A stretch of DNA of 64,000 bases from Paraburkholderia tropica (lineage in GTDB: Bacteria > Pseudomonadota > Gammaproteobacteria > Burkholderiales > Burkholderiaceae): assembly GCF_900109265.1 (NCBI RefSeq), contig NZ_FNZM01000004.1:310001-374000 (forward strand). Reading direction: 5' to 3'. Positions 1 through 8,079 of the stretch are shown piece by piece. The notes under the pieces were generated by a model, which saw only the letters and a program-made list of their open reading frames with translations, made no database searches and was not told where the DNA came from. The position numbers and the translations under genes are program-made. Each line of letters begins with the position of its first letter. Within the stretch, counting starts at the first letter, position 1.

Positions 1-259
1 ACGCGCCCTTGCTCACCAGAAAGCTGCGGCGCTTGCCGTCTTTCGTCCACGACACAAGCTCGTTGCCCGTCATACGGCACCATGCGGGCAGGTCCGATTC
101 GACCGAGGTTTCCGTCGACTGGATCTCCAGCAACTGGCCGCGTTCGAGCGGGTCGATATGTTTGCGAATCAGCAGCAGCAGGCCGTTTCCGCAATCGAGA
201 TCGCCGCCGTCGAAGCTGACGGCCGGTTCATACGCGTGTTGTGAAGACGATTCCATCAT
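1..259 (-). CDS. TusA-like sulfurtransferase-family protein, C-terminus cut by window edge
   Basis: An open frame runs leftward from two adjacent ATG codons at 259/256 off the window edge (86 codons visible, no stop). The protein begins MMESSSQHAYEPAVSFDGGD and carries the segment GGDLDCGNGLL, then LPAWCRMTGNELVS. This matches the layout of the second TusA-like protein at 2011-2271 (GDLGCGELL and IPSYCRITGHQLL). TusA/SirA proteins relay persulfide sulfur through a conserved Cys-Pro motif. Here the first Cys is followed by Gly, so sulfur relay is uncertain. It is the last visible gene of a leftward run with the transglutaminase-like and DsrE-like genes, 114 bp after the former. The reading is direct translation; the family call is by resemblance. 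Confidence 0.72.
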   Translation of the reverse strand, partial: MMESSSQHAYEPAVSFDGGDLDCGNGLLLLIRKHIDPLERGQLLEIQSTETSVESDLPAWCRMTGNELVSWTKDGKRRSFLVSKGA

Positions 260-373
260 GCCGATGCCCCGCTATCCTTCGAAGTCGCTCGCCTGCACCG
301 ACTTCGGCGCAGGCGAGCGTGTCCCACCGTTATCGACAGGTACTCGCGCGGTGCGCATGCGCACCGGCCAGCG

Positions 374-1573
374 TCACTCGCTCTTGCCGGACGTCTGCGT
401 GTAAGTCAGTTTGCGCGTCCAGCCGGTGTAACGCTTGCCGTCCACTTCGACGTAAAGCGTCGCCAGCGAATTGACCGGGCCGTCCTGTTGCGGCGGCTGC
501 ATCATCAGGTCGCGACCGGTCGACCACGAAAAGCGGCGATCGTCGAGATTGCCGAAGTAGTAGTCGATCTTGCTTTTGTCGAGTCCGTGATAGCCGGTCG
601 CAGTGGTCCGCTCGACCAGCGTTCGGTTCTGGTCCGTGAGCGGAAATTCCTTGCCATAGACATTCGCGAGCGACACGTCGAGCGGAATCCAGCCGTAATT
701 CGGCGCGTAAAACTCGATCCAGCAGTGATAGCTCGCATCGACTTTCACGCCGTCGAGCGTCGGCTTGAGCAGCGAGCCATACACCATCCGCGTTGGAATG
801 CCGTCCGCCATCGCGAGCGACGAAAACAGCGAGTGGAAGTCCGTGCAATTTCCGCTCTTCGTCTGCAGGCAAAAGTCCGTGCTGCCGAAATCCGAGGGCT
901 TCATACGGTCCGGATACTCCACCCAGTAGGTCACGTGATCGAGCGTCCAGTCGTAGAGCTTGCGAGCAGCGAGTATCGGATTCTGCTCGTCGCCGACAAT
1001 CTGTTTCGCGAGGCCCTTGATCTGGTCGTTGACGATGACATAACTCGTCGGCAACAAATAACGCTGTAGCGCCGTGCGTTCCGCATCGGTGAGTGGACGC
1101 GTCTTCGACGGATCGAGACGCGTCTTGCGCTCGGTGAGCGTCTGGTCGAAATGCTCCGTGATGTCGATCGTCGCCGCATTCGGCTGCTCGACGTCGATAT
1201 AGCCAACCCGATTGCCCCACGAATCCCGGTGATACTCAACGGGGTAAGCCGAGTCGACGCTAAATGACTTCACCTCGTTCCATGGCGTCTGCTGAGGAAC
1301 GGGAAACCAGATGCGGACCTGCTTCGCACCGGCCGGCACCTTGACGACCAGCTGGTTCTCCGTGCGAAACGAAGCCTGCTGGGCGGGTGCGGAATCCGCC
1401 GCACGCGCAGCGAGTGGCGCAATCGACGCAAGGAGCGCCAGCGATGTGCAGACCTGCCACCAGGTTCTGCGTGAGCGGGGGCGTTTCGCTTCTGAATGCG
1501 CTTCGGACCGTGAAGCGAACAGGCGTGACGATCCGGCGCCGGCGACGCCGGCGAGCGTGTGGAGAGATGTCAT
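374..1573 (-). CDS. Exported transglutaminase-like (cysteine protease fold) domain protein
   Basis: The 399-residue protein has a long basic N-terminus and then a hydrophobic stretch with an AARAAD signal-cleavage region near residue 60, so it is probably periplasmic. The transglutaminase-like domain is in the second half. The catalytic Cys is seen in KSGNCTDFHSLFSSLA, the His in DASYHCWIEFY and the Asp in WIPLDVSLAN, in the expected order. Such domains act as peptidases, amidases or crosslinkers; the substrate is unknown. I chose ATG 1573 because GAGG stands just upstream and it leaves a short gap after the DsrE-like gene. An in-frame ATG at 1603 would overlap that gene by 22 bases. It lies between a DsrE and two TusA-like genes, an unusual company for an exported transglutaminase. 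Confidence 0.8.
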   Translation of the reverse strand: MTSLHTLAGVAGAGSSRLFASRSEAHSEAKRPRSRRTWWQVCTSLALLASIAPLAARAADSAPAQQASFRTENQLVVKVPAGAKQVRIWFPVPQQTPWNEVKSFSVDSAYPVEYHRDSWGNRVGYIDVEQPNAATIDITEHFDQTLTERKTRLDPSKTRPLTDAERTALQRYLLPTSYVIVNDQIKGLAKQIVGDEQNPILAARKLYDWTLDHVTYWVEYPDRMKPSDFGSTDFCLQTKSGNCTDFHSLFSSLAMADGIPTRMVYGSLLKPTLDGVKVDASYHCWIEFYAPNYGWIPLDVSLANVYGKEFPLTDQNRTLVERTTATGYHGLDKSKIDYYFGNLDDRRFSWSTGRDLMMQPPQQDGPVNSLATLYVEVDGKRYTGWTRKLTYTQTSGKSE

Positions 1574-1581
1574 GGGCGCCC

Positions 1582-1944
1582 TCAGTAGCTGAGACTGGGG
1601 CAACCTTCACTCATGAATTCGACAAGCATGGCGCCACCCACGATCTTCGCGCCAGGAATCAGCTTGTCTTCATCGAGCGAGCGTTTCTTGAAGCACGGCG
1701 AACAGACGTAAATCTTGCCGCCGGCTTCGACGAAGCTCGTGATCAATTCCTTGAGCGGCGCAAAGCCGGACTCGTGAATATCGTCCGCATAACCGGACTG
1801 CGAGAGACGCGTGCCTTCGATATTCAGAAAAACGACAACGTCTTTCTCGCTGGCAACGGCCGCGTTCGCCACGACAAAGGCAACCGTCGCCCTGTCGGTG
1901 TCGTCTTTGGCTCGAGTCAGACTGACCACGAATTTTCCAGACAC
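1582..1944 (-). CDS. DsrE/DsrF-like family protein
   Basis: This 120-residue protein shows the DsrE alpha/beta layout: KFVVSLTRAKDDTDRATVAF near the start, VVVFLNIEGTRL in the middle, and a conserved Cys pair in YVCSPCFKKR near residues 85-90. The family includes sulfur-relay subunits (DsrEFH, TusBCD) and stand-alone proteins of unknown role. The proposed start is GTG at 1944, because GGGAG (1951-1955) stands six bases before it. A further in-frame GTG lies at 1968. It sits 8 bp before the transglutaminase-like gene and follows the TusA-like gene on the same strand. A functional link to sulfur transfer is inferred from the neighbours. Confidence 0.8.
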   Translation of the reverse strand: MSGKFVVSLTRAKDDTDRATVAFVVANAAVASEKDVVVFLNIEGTRLSQSGYADDIHESGFAPLKELITSFVEAGGKIYVCSPCFKKRSLDEDKLIPGAKIVGGAMLVEFMSEGCPSLSY

Positions 1945-2010
1945 GTTACTCTCCCGGTTTTCTTGCACTGTGGATAAACGAAGGCTAATGCTTTTCGATG
2001 ACAGCCAGTA

Positions 2011-2271
2011 TTAACCCTTCGCTTTGATGAAAAAAATTCCTTTCTCTGGTTCTGCACGCAGCAGTTGATGCCCGGTAATCCGGCAGTATGAAGGGATATC
2101 CTCGATCGCGCCGCGATCCCGTGCGATCAGTCTGATGATTTTGCCCGGCATGGTCCTCAGTCTCACACGGAGCTTGAGCAGCAGTTCGCCGCAACCCAGA
2201 TCGCCCGCATCCCATTCCACGTCGAATGGCGCGCTGGAATTTCCGGTCGGTAGCTGCACGGTTTCTGTCAT
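2011..2271 (-). CDS. TusA-like sulfurtransferase-family protein
   Basis: An 86-residue protein beginning MTETVQLPTG. It has a GDLGCGELL motif near residue 25 and IPSYCRITGHQLL near residue 60, the two landmarks of the TusA/SirA fold. As in the partial copy at the left edge, the Pro after the first Cys is replaced by Gly. An upstream in-frame ATG at 2322 would add 17 residues unlike the family, so 2271 is preferred, although neither start has a strong ribosome-binding site. It is the first gene of the leftward group with DsrE, the transglutaminase-like gene and the second TusA-like gene. Sulfur relay, or binding of a small sulfur species, is a plausible role but not shown. Confidence 0.75.
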   Translation of the reverse strand: MTETVQLPTGNSSAPFDVEWDAGDLGCGELLLKLRVRLRTMPGKIIRLIARDRGAIEDIPSYCRITGHQLLRAEPEKGIFFIKAKG

Positions 2272-2586
2272 GGCGGTGAGCGGCAAAGGCTGAGAGCGTT
2301 TCCCAGCGACATAATACGGCACATCGCGCCGCTCGCGCGCTCAAGCGTCCGATCCAATGGAAATGAAAGGCAACAGGCGGGGATTGGCACAGGGGCGCGG
2401 TTTCCGCCGGATATCGGCTCCCGAAGCGCACAGACCTTAATGCGAGCCGCGCCAAATGACGCGACGTCCGCAATGCGTGTCCTCTTTTGCTTGAATCGTG
2501 CGCGAACCGATCTCCGCATTGGCCGCGCGTTGAACGGCGCGAGACCGGCTATCGACGATGCAAACGCACGCCAGGCTCCCGACGCC
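2272..2586. other. Gene-free spacer between the TusA-like gene and the hydantoinase-like gene
   Basis: No open frame with a ribosome-binding site or coding-type third-base bias was found. Both flanking genes run leftward, so the spacer should hold the promoter of the TusA-DsrE-transglutaminase group and the 3' end of the catabolic operon. A TATTAT-like element reads leftward near 2311-2316, but no well-spaced -35 was seen. No clear terminator hairpin was recognised. Confidence 0.4.
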
Positions 2587-4011
2587 CTACCAATGCACGC
2601 CCAGTTCTCCGCGCGCGACAAACTGGCCTTGGCCGCTCGGGCCCACCCACTCGCCATCTTCAATCAGGCATTCGCCACGCAGCAGCACGGTCTTGACCTG
2701 CCCCGTCACGTTGCGCCCTTCGAATAGCGTGAAATCACACGCGCCATGCTGCGTTTCAGCGCTGATCGTCTGCGTGGCGTCGGGGTCGAACAGCACGATA
2801 TCGGCGTCGCTGCCCACCGCAATCGTCCCTTTGCGCGGAAACAGTCCGAACAACTTCGCCGGCGCAGTCGACGTCAATTCCACGAAGCGGTTCAGCGAAA
2901 TGCGGCCCGTGCCCACGCCGCCGTCGTAGACCACGGTCATGCGCGTCTCCACGCCCGGCACGCCATTGGGAATGCGCGAAAAGTCGTTCTCGCCGAGCGG
3001 CTTCTGATTCACGCGCCCGAGATGGCCCTCCTTCAAGCAATATGGACAATGGTCGGTCGAAATGAGTTGCAGGTCATCGGTCTTGAGCGCGGTCCACAGT
3101 GCGTTCTGCGACTCCATCGAGCGCAGCGGCGGGCTCATCACGTAACGCGCAACATCGAAGCTGTCGTCGGCGTAGGCGGAATCGTCGAAGAAAAGATAAT
3201 GCGGGCAGGTTTCCGCGAACACGGGAATCCCCAGATCGCGCGCCTCGATCACGTGCTTGAGCGCTTCCTTCGCGGACAGATGCACGAAATACACCGGCGC
3301 CTCCGCAAGTTCCGCGAGCTTGATGCCGCGATGCGTGGCCTCGCCTTCCATCAGCGCGGGGCGCGTGAGCGCGTGATAACGCGGCGACGTGTGGCCTTGT
3401 TCGAGCGCCTCGCGAATCAGCAGGTCGATGACCGTGCCGTTTTCCGCGTGCAGCGCGATCATGCCGCCGTGCTGGCCGACCATGCGCATCGCGCGAAAGA
3501 TCGCGGCATCATCGGACATGACCGTACCCGGATACGCCATGAACATCTTGAAGCTCGACACGCCTTCGTGACGGATCGCATAGCGCATGTCGCCGAGCAC
3601 CGATTCGTCGACTTGCGTCACGATCACATGAAAACCGTAGTCGATATGCGAGACCGACCCGGCCTTGGCCTGGGCGCGCGCGATCGCGTCGAGCGGGCTC
3701 GTACCGGTTTCCTGCAACGCGAAATCGATAATGGTGGTCGTGCCGCCGAACGCCGCCGAGCGCGTGCCCGTGTCGAACGTATCGCAGGTGACCGAGGGGC
3801 CGAAGGTGTTTTCCATATGCGTGTGCGCGTCCACGCCGCCAGGCAGCACGAGCCGGCCCGTCGCATCGATCACGCGCGTGTCCGGCCCGGCTTCGAGCCG
3901 CGCGCCGATACACACGATGCGTTCGCCTTCGATCAGGATATCGCCGTGATAATCGTCGACAGCGGTGACGATGCGGCCGCCGCGGATAAGGGTTCGCTTC
4001 GCTTGGGTCAT
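2587..4011 (-). CDS. Dihydropyrimidinase/hydantoinase-like amidohydrolase
   Basis: A 474-residue cytoplasmic metal-dependent amidohydrolase of the dihydropyrimidinase family, whose members open cyclic ureides such as dihydrouracil or hydantoins. DAHTHMENTFG supplies metal-binding His63 and His65. SSFKMFMAYPG supplies the Lys (about 155) that is carboxylated to bridge the metals. Further His residues occur in LHAENG and YFVHLSA, and the catalytic-site Asp in STDHCPY. Length and motif order are those of full-length enzymes. The ATG at 4011 overlaps the upstream lyase stop as ATGA, so it is the last gene of a tightly coupled operon. No beta-ureidopropionase or typical pyrimidine gene accompanies it, so the substrate is probably a different cyclic amide or ureide tied to the imino-acid oxidation genes. 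Confidence 0.88.
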   Translation of the reverse strand: MTQAKRTLIRGGRIVTAVDDYHGDILIEGERIVCIGARLEAGPDTRVIDATGRLVLPGGVDAHTHMENTFGPSVTCDTFDTGTRSAAFGGTTTIIDFALQETGTSPLDAIARAQAKAGSVSHIDYGFHVIVTQVDESVLGDMRYAIRHEGVSSFKMFMAYPGTVMSDDAAIFRAMRMVGQHGGMIALHAENGTVIDLLIREALEQGHTSPRYHALTRPALMEGEATHRGIKLAELAEAPVYFVHLSAKEALKHVIEARDLGIPVFAETCPHYLFFDDSAYADDSFDVARYVMSPPLRSMESQNALWTALKTDDLQLISTDHCPYCLKEGHLGRVNQKPLGENDFSRIPNGVPGVETRMTVVYDGGVGTGRISLNRFVELTSTAPAKLFGLFPRKGTIAVGSDADIVLFDPDATQTISAETQHGACDFTLFEGRNVTGQVKTVLLRGECLIEDGEWVGPSGQGQFVARGELGVHW

Positions 4012-5000
4012 GAATGGCTCCGGTGGGAAACTGCGGAATCGGTGAGATCGGCTGAATGGGCTGAATCCTTGTGCAGCGCGTGCGCGAGCGCGGCTTCGAG
4101 CGCGTGCATCTCCTGCGCGTCGAGCGGCGCAACGGGCGGCCGCATCGCCGCCCCCGGCAGGTGGCCGAGCAGATGCAGACACGCCTTCAGGCGCGCATTC
4201 GCGAGAAAGCCCGGCGCGGTGCCGTAAATCGCTTTCGCGAGCGGATACACGCGCTCGTGCACCTTGCGAGCGGTCACGAGATCGTTGCTCTGCATCGCGC
4301 GATAAAGTTCGACGATCAACTCCGGCACCACGGCCGCGAGACTCACGAGCGAGCCCTCGGTGCCCACGGCGAAACAGGTCATCAGATGCTCGTCGCCCGA
4401 CGCCATCACCGCGACGTGCGGCGCGAGCGCCTGCACCAGCCGCCGATTCGCCTCATAACGCGCGGTCTCCCAACTGCCCTCCTTGATCGCGACGACGTTC
4501 GGCAACGCGACCAGCGCCGCCAGCATCTCCGGCGTGTACGCCATCGCCCCCGTACCCACCCCGGCCTGATAGAGCATCAGCGGCAACTGGGCGTTCGCGT
4601 TCGTGATGCGATGGTGCGTGACGACCGTCGCGAGATCGGTGGAAAGCGTCCACGAATACGGCGGAAACAGCAGCAGCGCGTCGGCGTCCGCCGCTTTTGC
4701 GTCGTCGGCATGCGCCTGCGCCTGATAACTGTCCTCCGAATTGATACCGGCGACGATGATCGACTGCGCGCCGCACACCTCGCGTGCGATCTCCACCACA
4801 CGACGCTTTTCCTCGCGCGAAAGCGCGAAGTTTTCTCCGGCGTGGCCATTGATCAGGAGTCCGACAATTCCATCGACCGACGCGACCTGCGCGAGATGAC
4901 GGCGCAGCGCCGCTTCGTCGAGGTGGCGGCCCTCGGCGTCGAGCGGGCACAGCGTAGCGGCGTAGACGCCATGAAAGGGAAATTCTCGTGCGGGAATCAT
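4008..5000 (-). CDS. Dihydrodipicolinate synthase (DapA)-family lyase/deaminase
   Basis: 330 residues, starting MIPAREFPFHGVYAATLCP. The DapA-family Schiff-base lysine is in VVAIKEGSWETARYE (about Lys173) and the active-site Tyr in LMLYQAG (about Tyr144). The second motif is INGHAGENF instead of the GTTGE of true DapA, so it is not lysine biosynthesis. Its operon partners (two FAD subunits and a 2Fe-2S subunit) match the D-hydroxyproline route, in which a DapA-family enzyme (LhpC type) deaminates pyrroline-4-hydroxy-2-carboxylate to 2-oxoglutarate semialdehyde. That role is an inference. The start and stop overlap both neighbours by four bases (ATGA at each junction), showing translational coupling. 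Confidence 0.82.
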   Translation of the reverse strand: MIPAREFPFHGVYAATLCPLDAEGRHLDEAALRRHLAQVASVDGIVGLLINGHAGENFALSREEKRRVVEIAREVCGAQSIIVAGINSEDSYQAQAHADDAKAADADALLLFPPYSWTLSTDLATVVTHHRITNANAQLPLMLYQAGVGTGAMAYTPEMLAALVALPNVVAIKEGSWETARYEANRRLVQALAPHVAVMASGDEHLMTCFAVGTEGSLVSLAAVVPELIVELYRAMQSNDLVTARKVHERVYPLAKAIYGTAPGFLANARLKACLHLLGHLPGAAMRPPVAPLDAQEMHALEAALAHALHKDSAHSADLTDSAVSHRSHS

Positions 5001-6205
5001 GGCTTCGGTTCTCGGTGAGCGCTGGAATGCGTGGACTGGGCACCCGGCGCGACGACGAGCCGCGCGGGATCGAAAAGCGGTAAATCGGGCTCGCTGCCGA
5101 GCATCGCCTGCGCGAGCAGCTTCCCCATGAACGGACCGCTCGTGTAGCCGGAATGCACGCAGCCGATCACCCAGGCGGCGTCGTGGCCCGGAATCGGCCC
5201 GAGCATCGGCATGGCGTCGGCGGTTTCCGATTCGAGGCCGAGCCAGATGCGCGCCACGCGTGCGTTCGCGAGCGCGGGGATCACGTGCTGCGCGAGGCGA
5301 AGATTGCCTTGCAGATTCTGCGGAATGGTTTCGACGGGGCCGTTCACGCGGTCGCCCACGCCTTGCCAGCCGCCGCCGATCAGCACCGTGCCGTTGTCGA
5401 ACTGCTTCATCGACAGCAGGCCGTTGGCGATGCTCAACACGGTCCGCATCACGGGCGGCAGGCGTTCGGTGACGATCAACTGGTTGACGAGCGTTTTCAC
5501 CGGCACGTGCACGTCCAGCATCGCGAGCATCGGTTCGAGCCACACGCCGCCGGCGAGGACGAGACGCGCGCCGTCGAGACGCTCAGGCGTGCCATCGCGG
5601 CGCTCGGCGTGCACGCGATACGCGCCCCGCTCGCGCTCGATGCGGCTGACCGCCGCGTATTCGACGATCTCGACATTCGCCGCGCGCAACGCCGCGCGAT
5701 AGGCGCGGCCGGTCAGATACGCGCTCGCGAAACCGTCCATTTCGCAGTGCGCGGCTTCGAGCATGGCGGGATTGAGGCCCGGCTCGACAGCGAGCGCGGC
5801 GGCAGGATCGAGCAAGCCGATCTGCGCGCCGTATTCGCGCCGCGCGGCGGCCCGCGCGCGCAACAGTTCCTGCTCGGCGGGCGTGAAGGCCAGCGAGAGG
5901 CCTGGCGCCGCGGTCGCGGCCACGCCCGCGCCGAGCCAGCTTTCGGCGTTCATCCACATGGGCCATGCGCGCATGGCGTAAGGCACGAGTGCGGCGCGCG
6001 TCATATGCAGCGTGAGCGTGCCCGCGTTCACGCCGGACGCCGCGCGGCACAGCGCATCGCGTTCGACGAGCGCCACGCGCATGCCACCGCGCGCGAGAAA
6101 CAACGCGGTGGTGCAGCCCATCACGCCGCCGCCGACCACGACGGCGTCGAAGTCGCGCGCTGCTTGCGCGTCGGTCGCTGCGTTCGAATTGATTGCGGTA
6201 TTCAC
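4997..6205 (-). CDS. FAD-dependent amino/imino-acid oxidoreductase (DadA/LhpB-like subunit)
   Basis: A 402-residue flavoprotein of the D-amino-acid dehydrogenase/glycine oxidase fold. The FAD Rossmann motif is VVVGGGVMGCTTALFLARGG near residues 18-40, and a C-terminal substrate-side segment reads GLESETADAMPMLGP followed by GCVHSGYTSGPFMGK. It starts with GTG, overlapping the upstream FAD gene as GTGA (6202-6205), and ends overlapping the lyase ATG. With the next two genes it makes a three-subunit dehydrogenase of the kind known for D-hydroxyproline (LhpB/E/F), opines and sarcosine. Oxidation of a cyclic imino acid to a pyrroline carboxylate, with electrons passed to the membrane chain, is the likely role. 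The exact substrate cannot be read from the sequence. Confidence 0.85.
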   Translation of the reverse strand: MNTAINSNAATDAQAARDFDAVVVGGGVMGCTTALFLARGGMRVALVERDALCRAASGVNAGTLTLHMTRAALVPYAMRAWPMWMNAESWLGAGVAATAAPGLSLAFTPAEQELLRARAAARREYGAQIGLLDPAAALAVEPGLNPAMLEAAHCEMDGFASAYLTGRAYRAALRAANVEIVEYAAVSRIERERGAYRVHAERRDGTPERLDGARLVLAGGVWLEPMLAMLDVHVPVKTLVNQLIVTERLPPVMRTVLSIANGLLSMKQFDNGTVLIGGGWQGVGDRVNGPVETIPQNLQGNLRLAQHVIPALANARVARIWLGLESETADAMPMLGPIPGHDAAWVIGCVHSGYTSGPFMGKLLAQAMLGSEPDLPLFDPARLVVAPGAQSTHSSAHREPKP

Positions 6206-7626
6206 AGCGGCGCCGCCTTCGGAATGGGAATGTCGTCGTAGGTGTAGGTGCCCGTGAGCGCGGCGACGGAGACCGGACGCAACGGCGTGCGCGCCGACCA
6301 TGCGCCCACGTCTTCGCGCGTTTTTCCAGGCACGCAATGCGTCAGCAATTCAGCGGCGACGTCGCCGCAACTGCGACCCTGACACGGCCCCATGCCGCAG
6401 CGCGTCCATGCCTTCAGTTGATTGGCGTCCTGCGCGCCGGCTTCGCAGGCGGCTTCGATGTCCGCGCGCGTGACGTCCTCGCATCGGCATACGGTCGTGT
6501 CCGGGCCGATGCCTTGCACATGTCCCTCGCGCAGCGCCATCAGACGCGCCATCGCACGACCGAAACGCGCGTCGCGTTCGTGCGCGGCGCGCGCCGACGC
6601 GAGCGCGGCATCGGAGACGCCGGACGGGTTCGCGCCGAGATCGCGCGCGCATGCGAGTCCGGCGAGCGTGCCGTGCGCGGCGGCGGCGGCCGCGCCCGCG
6701 ATGCCCGCGCCGTCGCCGCAGACGTAGAGGCGTTCGCGCGAGGTGCGGCCATCGCGGTCGATATCGGCGATCCAGCCGCCCGCCGCGCGTTCGTATCGAT
6801 GGCGCGCGCGCAGCAGCCGCGTGATCTCCGTCGACGGCACGAGGCCGTGCCCCACCGCGACACAGTCCACGTCGACGGTGCGCCGCGCGCCGGCGACCGG
6901 ACGCCCGCTCGCATCGCAAGGCGCGAGCGTCGCGCGCAGGCGCTTGCCCACGGGTTCGACGCGCTCGAGCGTGTGACGCGCATAACGCGGCGTGCCCGCG
7001 CGGCGAATCGCGCGCCACCACGCAATACCTTGCGCGAGCAAGTCGGGACGCGTGACGAGCGCGGGCAGCGTGCGCAGCCAGTCCGCGCTGCTCGCGAGAT
7101 CGGCGATGGCCACGACTTCGCCGCCGCCCGCGATCGTCTTGCCCGCAACCGCCGCGAGCAACGGACCGCAACCCGCCACCAGCGTCGTGCGCCCTGGCAG
7201 CACGCCCTGCGCCTTCAAGAGAATGGTCGCCGCCGCGAGGCCGATGACGCCCGGCGTGGTCCAGCCGTCGAACGGCACGACGCGCTCGGTCGTGCCCGTT
7301 GCGACGATCAGCGCCCGCGCGGTGCAATGCAACGGCCCGTCCGGCCCGACCGCATCGACGCGATAGTCGCCCGTCACGGCCCAGACCGAATGCGCCGCGA
7401 AGACACACACGGGGCTCGCGGCCAACGCGTGCCGCAGCGCGTCGCCGGCCTGGCGGTCGGCCTCGCCGTGCGCCGGGATGCCCCCATGCGGCGCGCGATA
7501 CACCTGGCCGCCCGCCTGTGCGTTCTCATCGAACAAAGCGACAGCAAGGCCGCTCGACGATGCGGCGAGCGCCGCTTGCACGCCGGCCGGCCCGGCGCCG
7601 ATCACGATCAGGTCGAACTCATTCAT
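6202..7626 (-). CDS. FAD/NAD-binding oxidoreductase subunit with C-terminal BFD-like [2Fe-2S] domain (LhpE/OoxA-like)
   Basis: 474 residues. The N-terminal dinucleotide motif is LIVIGAGPAGVQAAL, a second pyridine-nucleotide disulfide-oxidoreductase half lies in the middle, and a terminal BFD-like iron-sulfur domain carries Cys residues in TVCRCEDVTRADIEAAC and CGMGPCQGRSC. This is the architecture of the alpha subunits of opine oxidases, hydrogen cyanide synthase HcnB and the hydroxyproline dehydrogenase LhpE. Its ATG (7626) overlaps the end of the ferredoxin gene by eight bases, and its end overlaps the next FAD gene. It probably carries electrons between the catalytic FAD subunit and the ferredoxin subunit. 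Assignment to one named substrate is not possible. Confidence 0.86.
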   Translation of the reverse strand: MNEFDLIVIGAGPAGVQAALAASSSGLAVALFDENAQAGGQVYRAPHGGIPAHGEADRQAGDALRHALAASPVCVFAAHSVWAVTGDYRVDAVGPDGPLHCTARALIVATGTTERVVPFDGWTTPGVIGLAAATILLKAQGVLPGRTTLVAGCGPLLAAVAGKTIAGGGEVVAIADLASSADWLRTLPALVTRPDLLAQGIAWWRAIRRAGTPRYARHTLERVEPVGKRLRATLAPCDASGRPVAGARRTVDVDCVAVGHGLVPSTEITRLLRARHRYERAAGGWIADIDRDGRTSRERLYVCGDGAGIAGAAAAAAHGTLAGLACARDLGANPSGVSDAALASARAAHERDARFGRAMARLMALREGHVQGIGPDTTVCRCEDVTRADIEAACEAGAQDANQLKAWTRCGMGPCQGRSCGDVAAELLTHCVPGKTREDVGAWSARTPLRPVSVAALTGTYTYDDIPIPKAAPL

Positions 7627-7933
7627 GGCGCGCCGGGCCCTTGTCCAGATCCACGGTTTCCACGCGCATCTGCGCACGCACGGGTGTTTGACACGCCAAC
7701 GCGCGCCGGCCGTCCACCATCACGAGACACTCCTGACACGAACCCATCAGACAAAACATGCCGCGCGCGCCGTGCGCCCGGGGACTCGTGCGCAGGCGCC
7801 GGATACCCGCCGCGAACAGCGCCGCCGCGACGCTCTCGCCGTCGCGCGCGGACACGGGCCGCCCGTCGTAAATCAGCTCGACGCACGGCGCGGCGCGCAG
7901 ACCGTGCACATGCATCCCATCGTCCGAAGCCAT
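7619..7933 (-). CDS. (2Fe-2S)-binding ferredoxin-like subunit (LhpF/HcnA-like)
   Basis: A 104-residue small subunit. The plant-type 2Fe-2S cysteine set is visible in RGMFCLMGSCQECLVMVDG and in RALACQTPV. It matches the N-terminal part of sarcosine oxidase alpha and the stand-alone LhpF/HcnA subunits. ATG 7933 has AGGTG a few bases upstream. It is the first gene of the leftward operon, directly facing the ABC-transporter operon across a 146-bp region that holds paired GTATAC sites. Electron transfer within the three-subunit dehydrogenase is the inferred job. Confidence 0.87.
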   Translation of the reverse strand: MASDDGMHVHGLRAAPCVELIYDGRPVSARDGESVAAALFAAGIRRLRTSPRAHGARGMFCLMGSCQECLVMVDGRRALACQTPVRAQMRVETVDLDKGPARHE

Positions 7934-7980
7934 CTTTTTCACCTCGCTTGACAAGGAATTTAGGCGATGTTTTGATCCTA

Positions 7981-8001
7981 TCGTATACGAACCGTATACG
8001 A
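7981..8001. promoter_or_regulatory. Putative operator of the FCD/GntR regulator: paired GTATAC sites
   Basis: GTATAC hexamers occur at 7983-7988 and 7994-7999, 11 bp apart, each inside a CGTATACGA-like palindrome. They stand in the intergenic region between the divergent dehydrogenase and ABC-transporter operons. The same GTATACG-N4-GTATACGA architecture recurs upstream of the GntR regulator gene at 13103-13119. This placement fits an operator controlling both divergent operons. Binding is inferred from the repetition. Confidence 0.7.
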
Positions 8002-8079
8002 CAAATCGCCAAAAATAAGGCGCACGCGCAGACGGTTCGTCACCTCGATCCACCCTCACGCTTCTCACGGAGTCAGCAG

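Noticed and set aside
2746..4227. A long rightward frame opposite the hydantoinase-like gene
   Set aside because: Antisense to a gene with all catalytic motifs; composition rich in Arg, His and Ala, with no recognisable fold.
4008..5000. Calling this gene dapA (lysine biosynthesis)
   Set aside because: The second motif is GHAGE, not GTTGE, and the operon is catabolic, so a DapA-family lyase or deaminase fits better.
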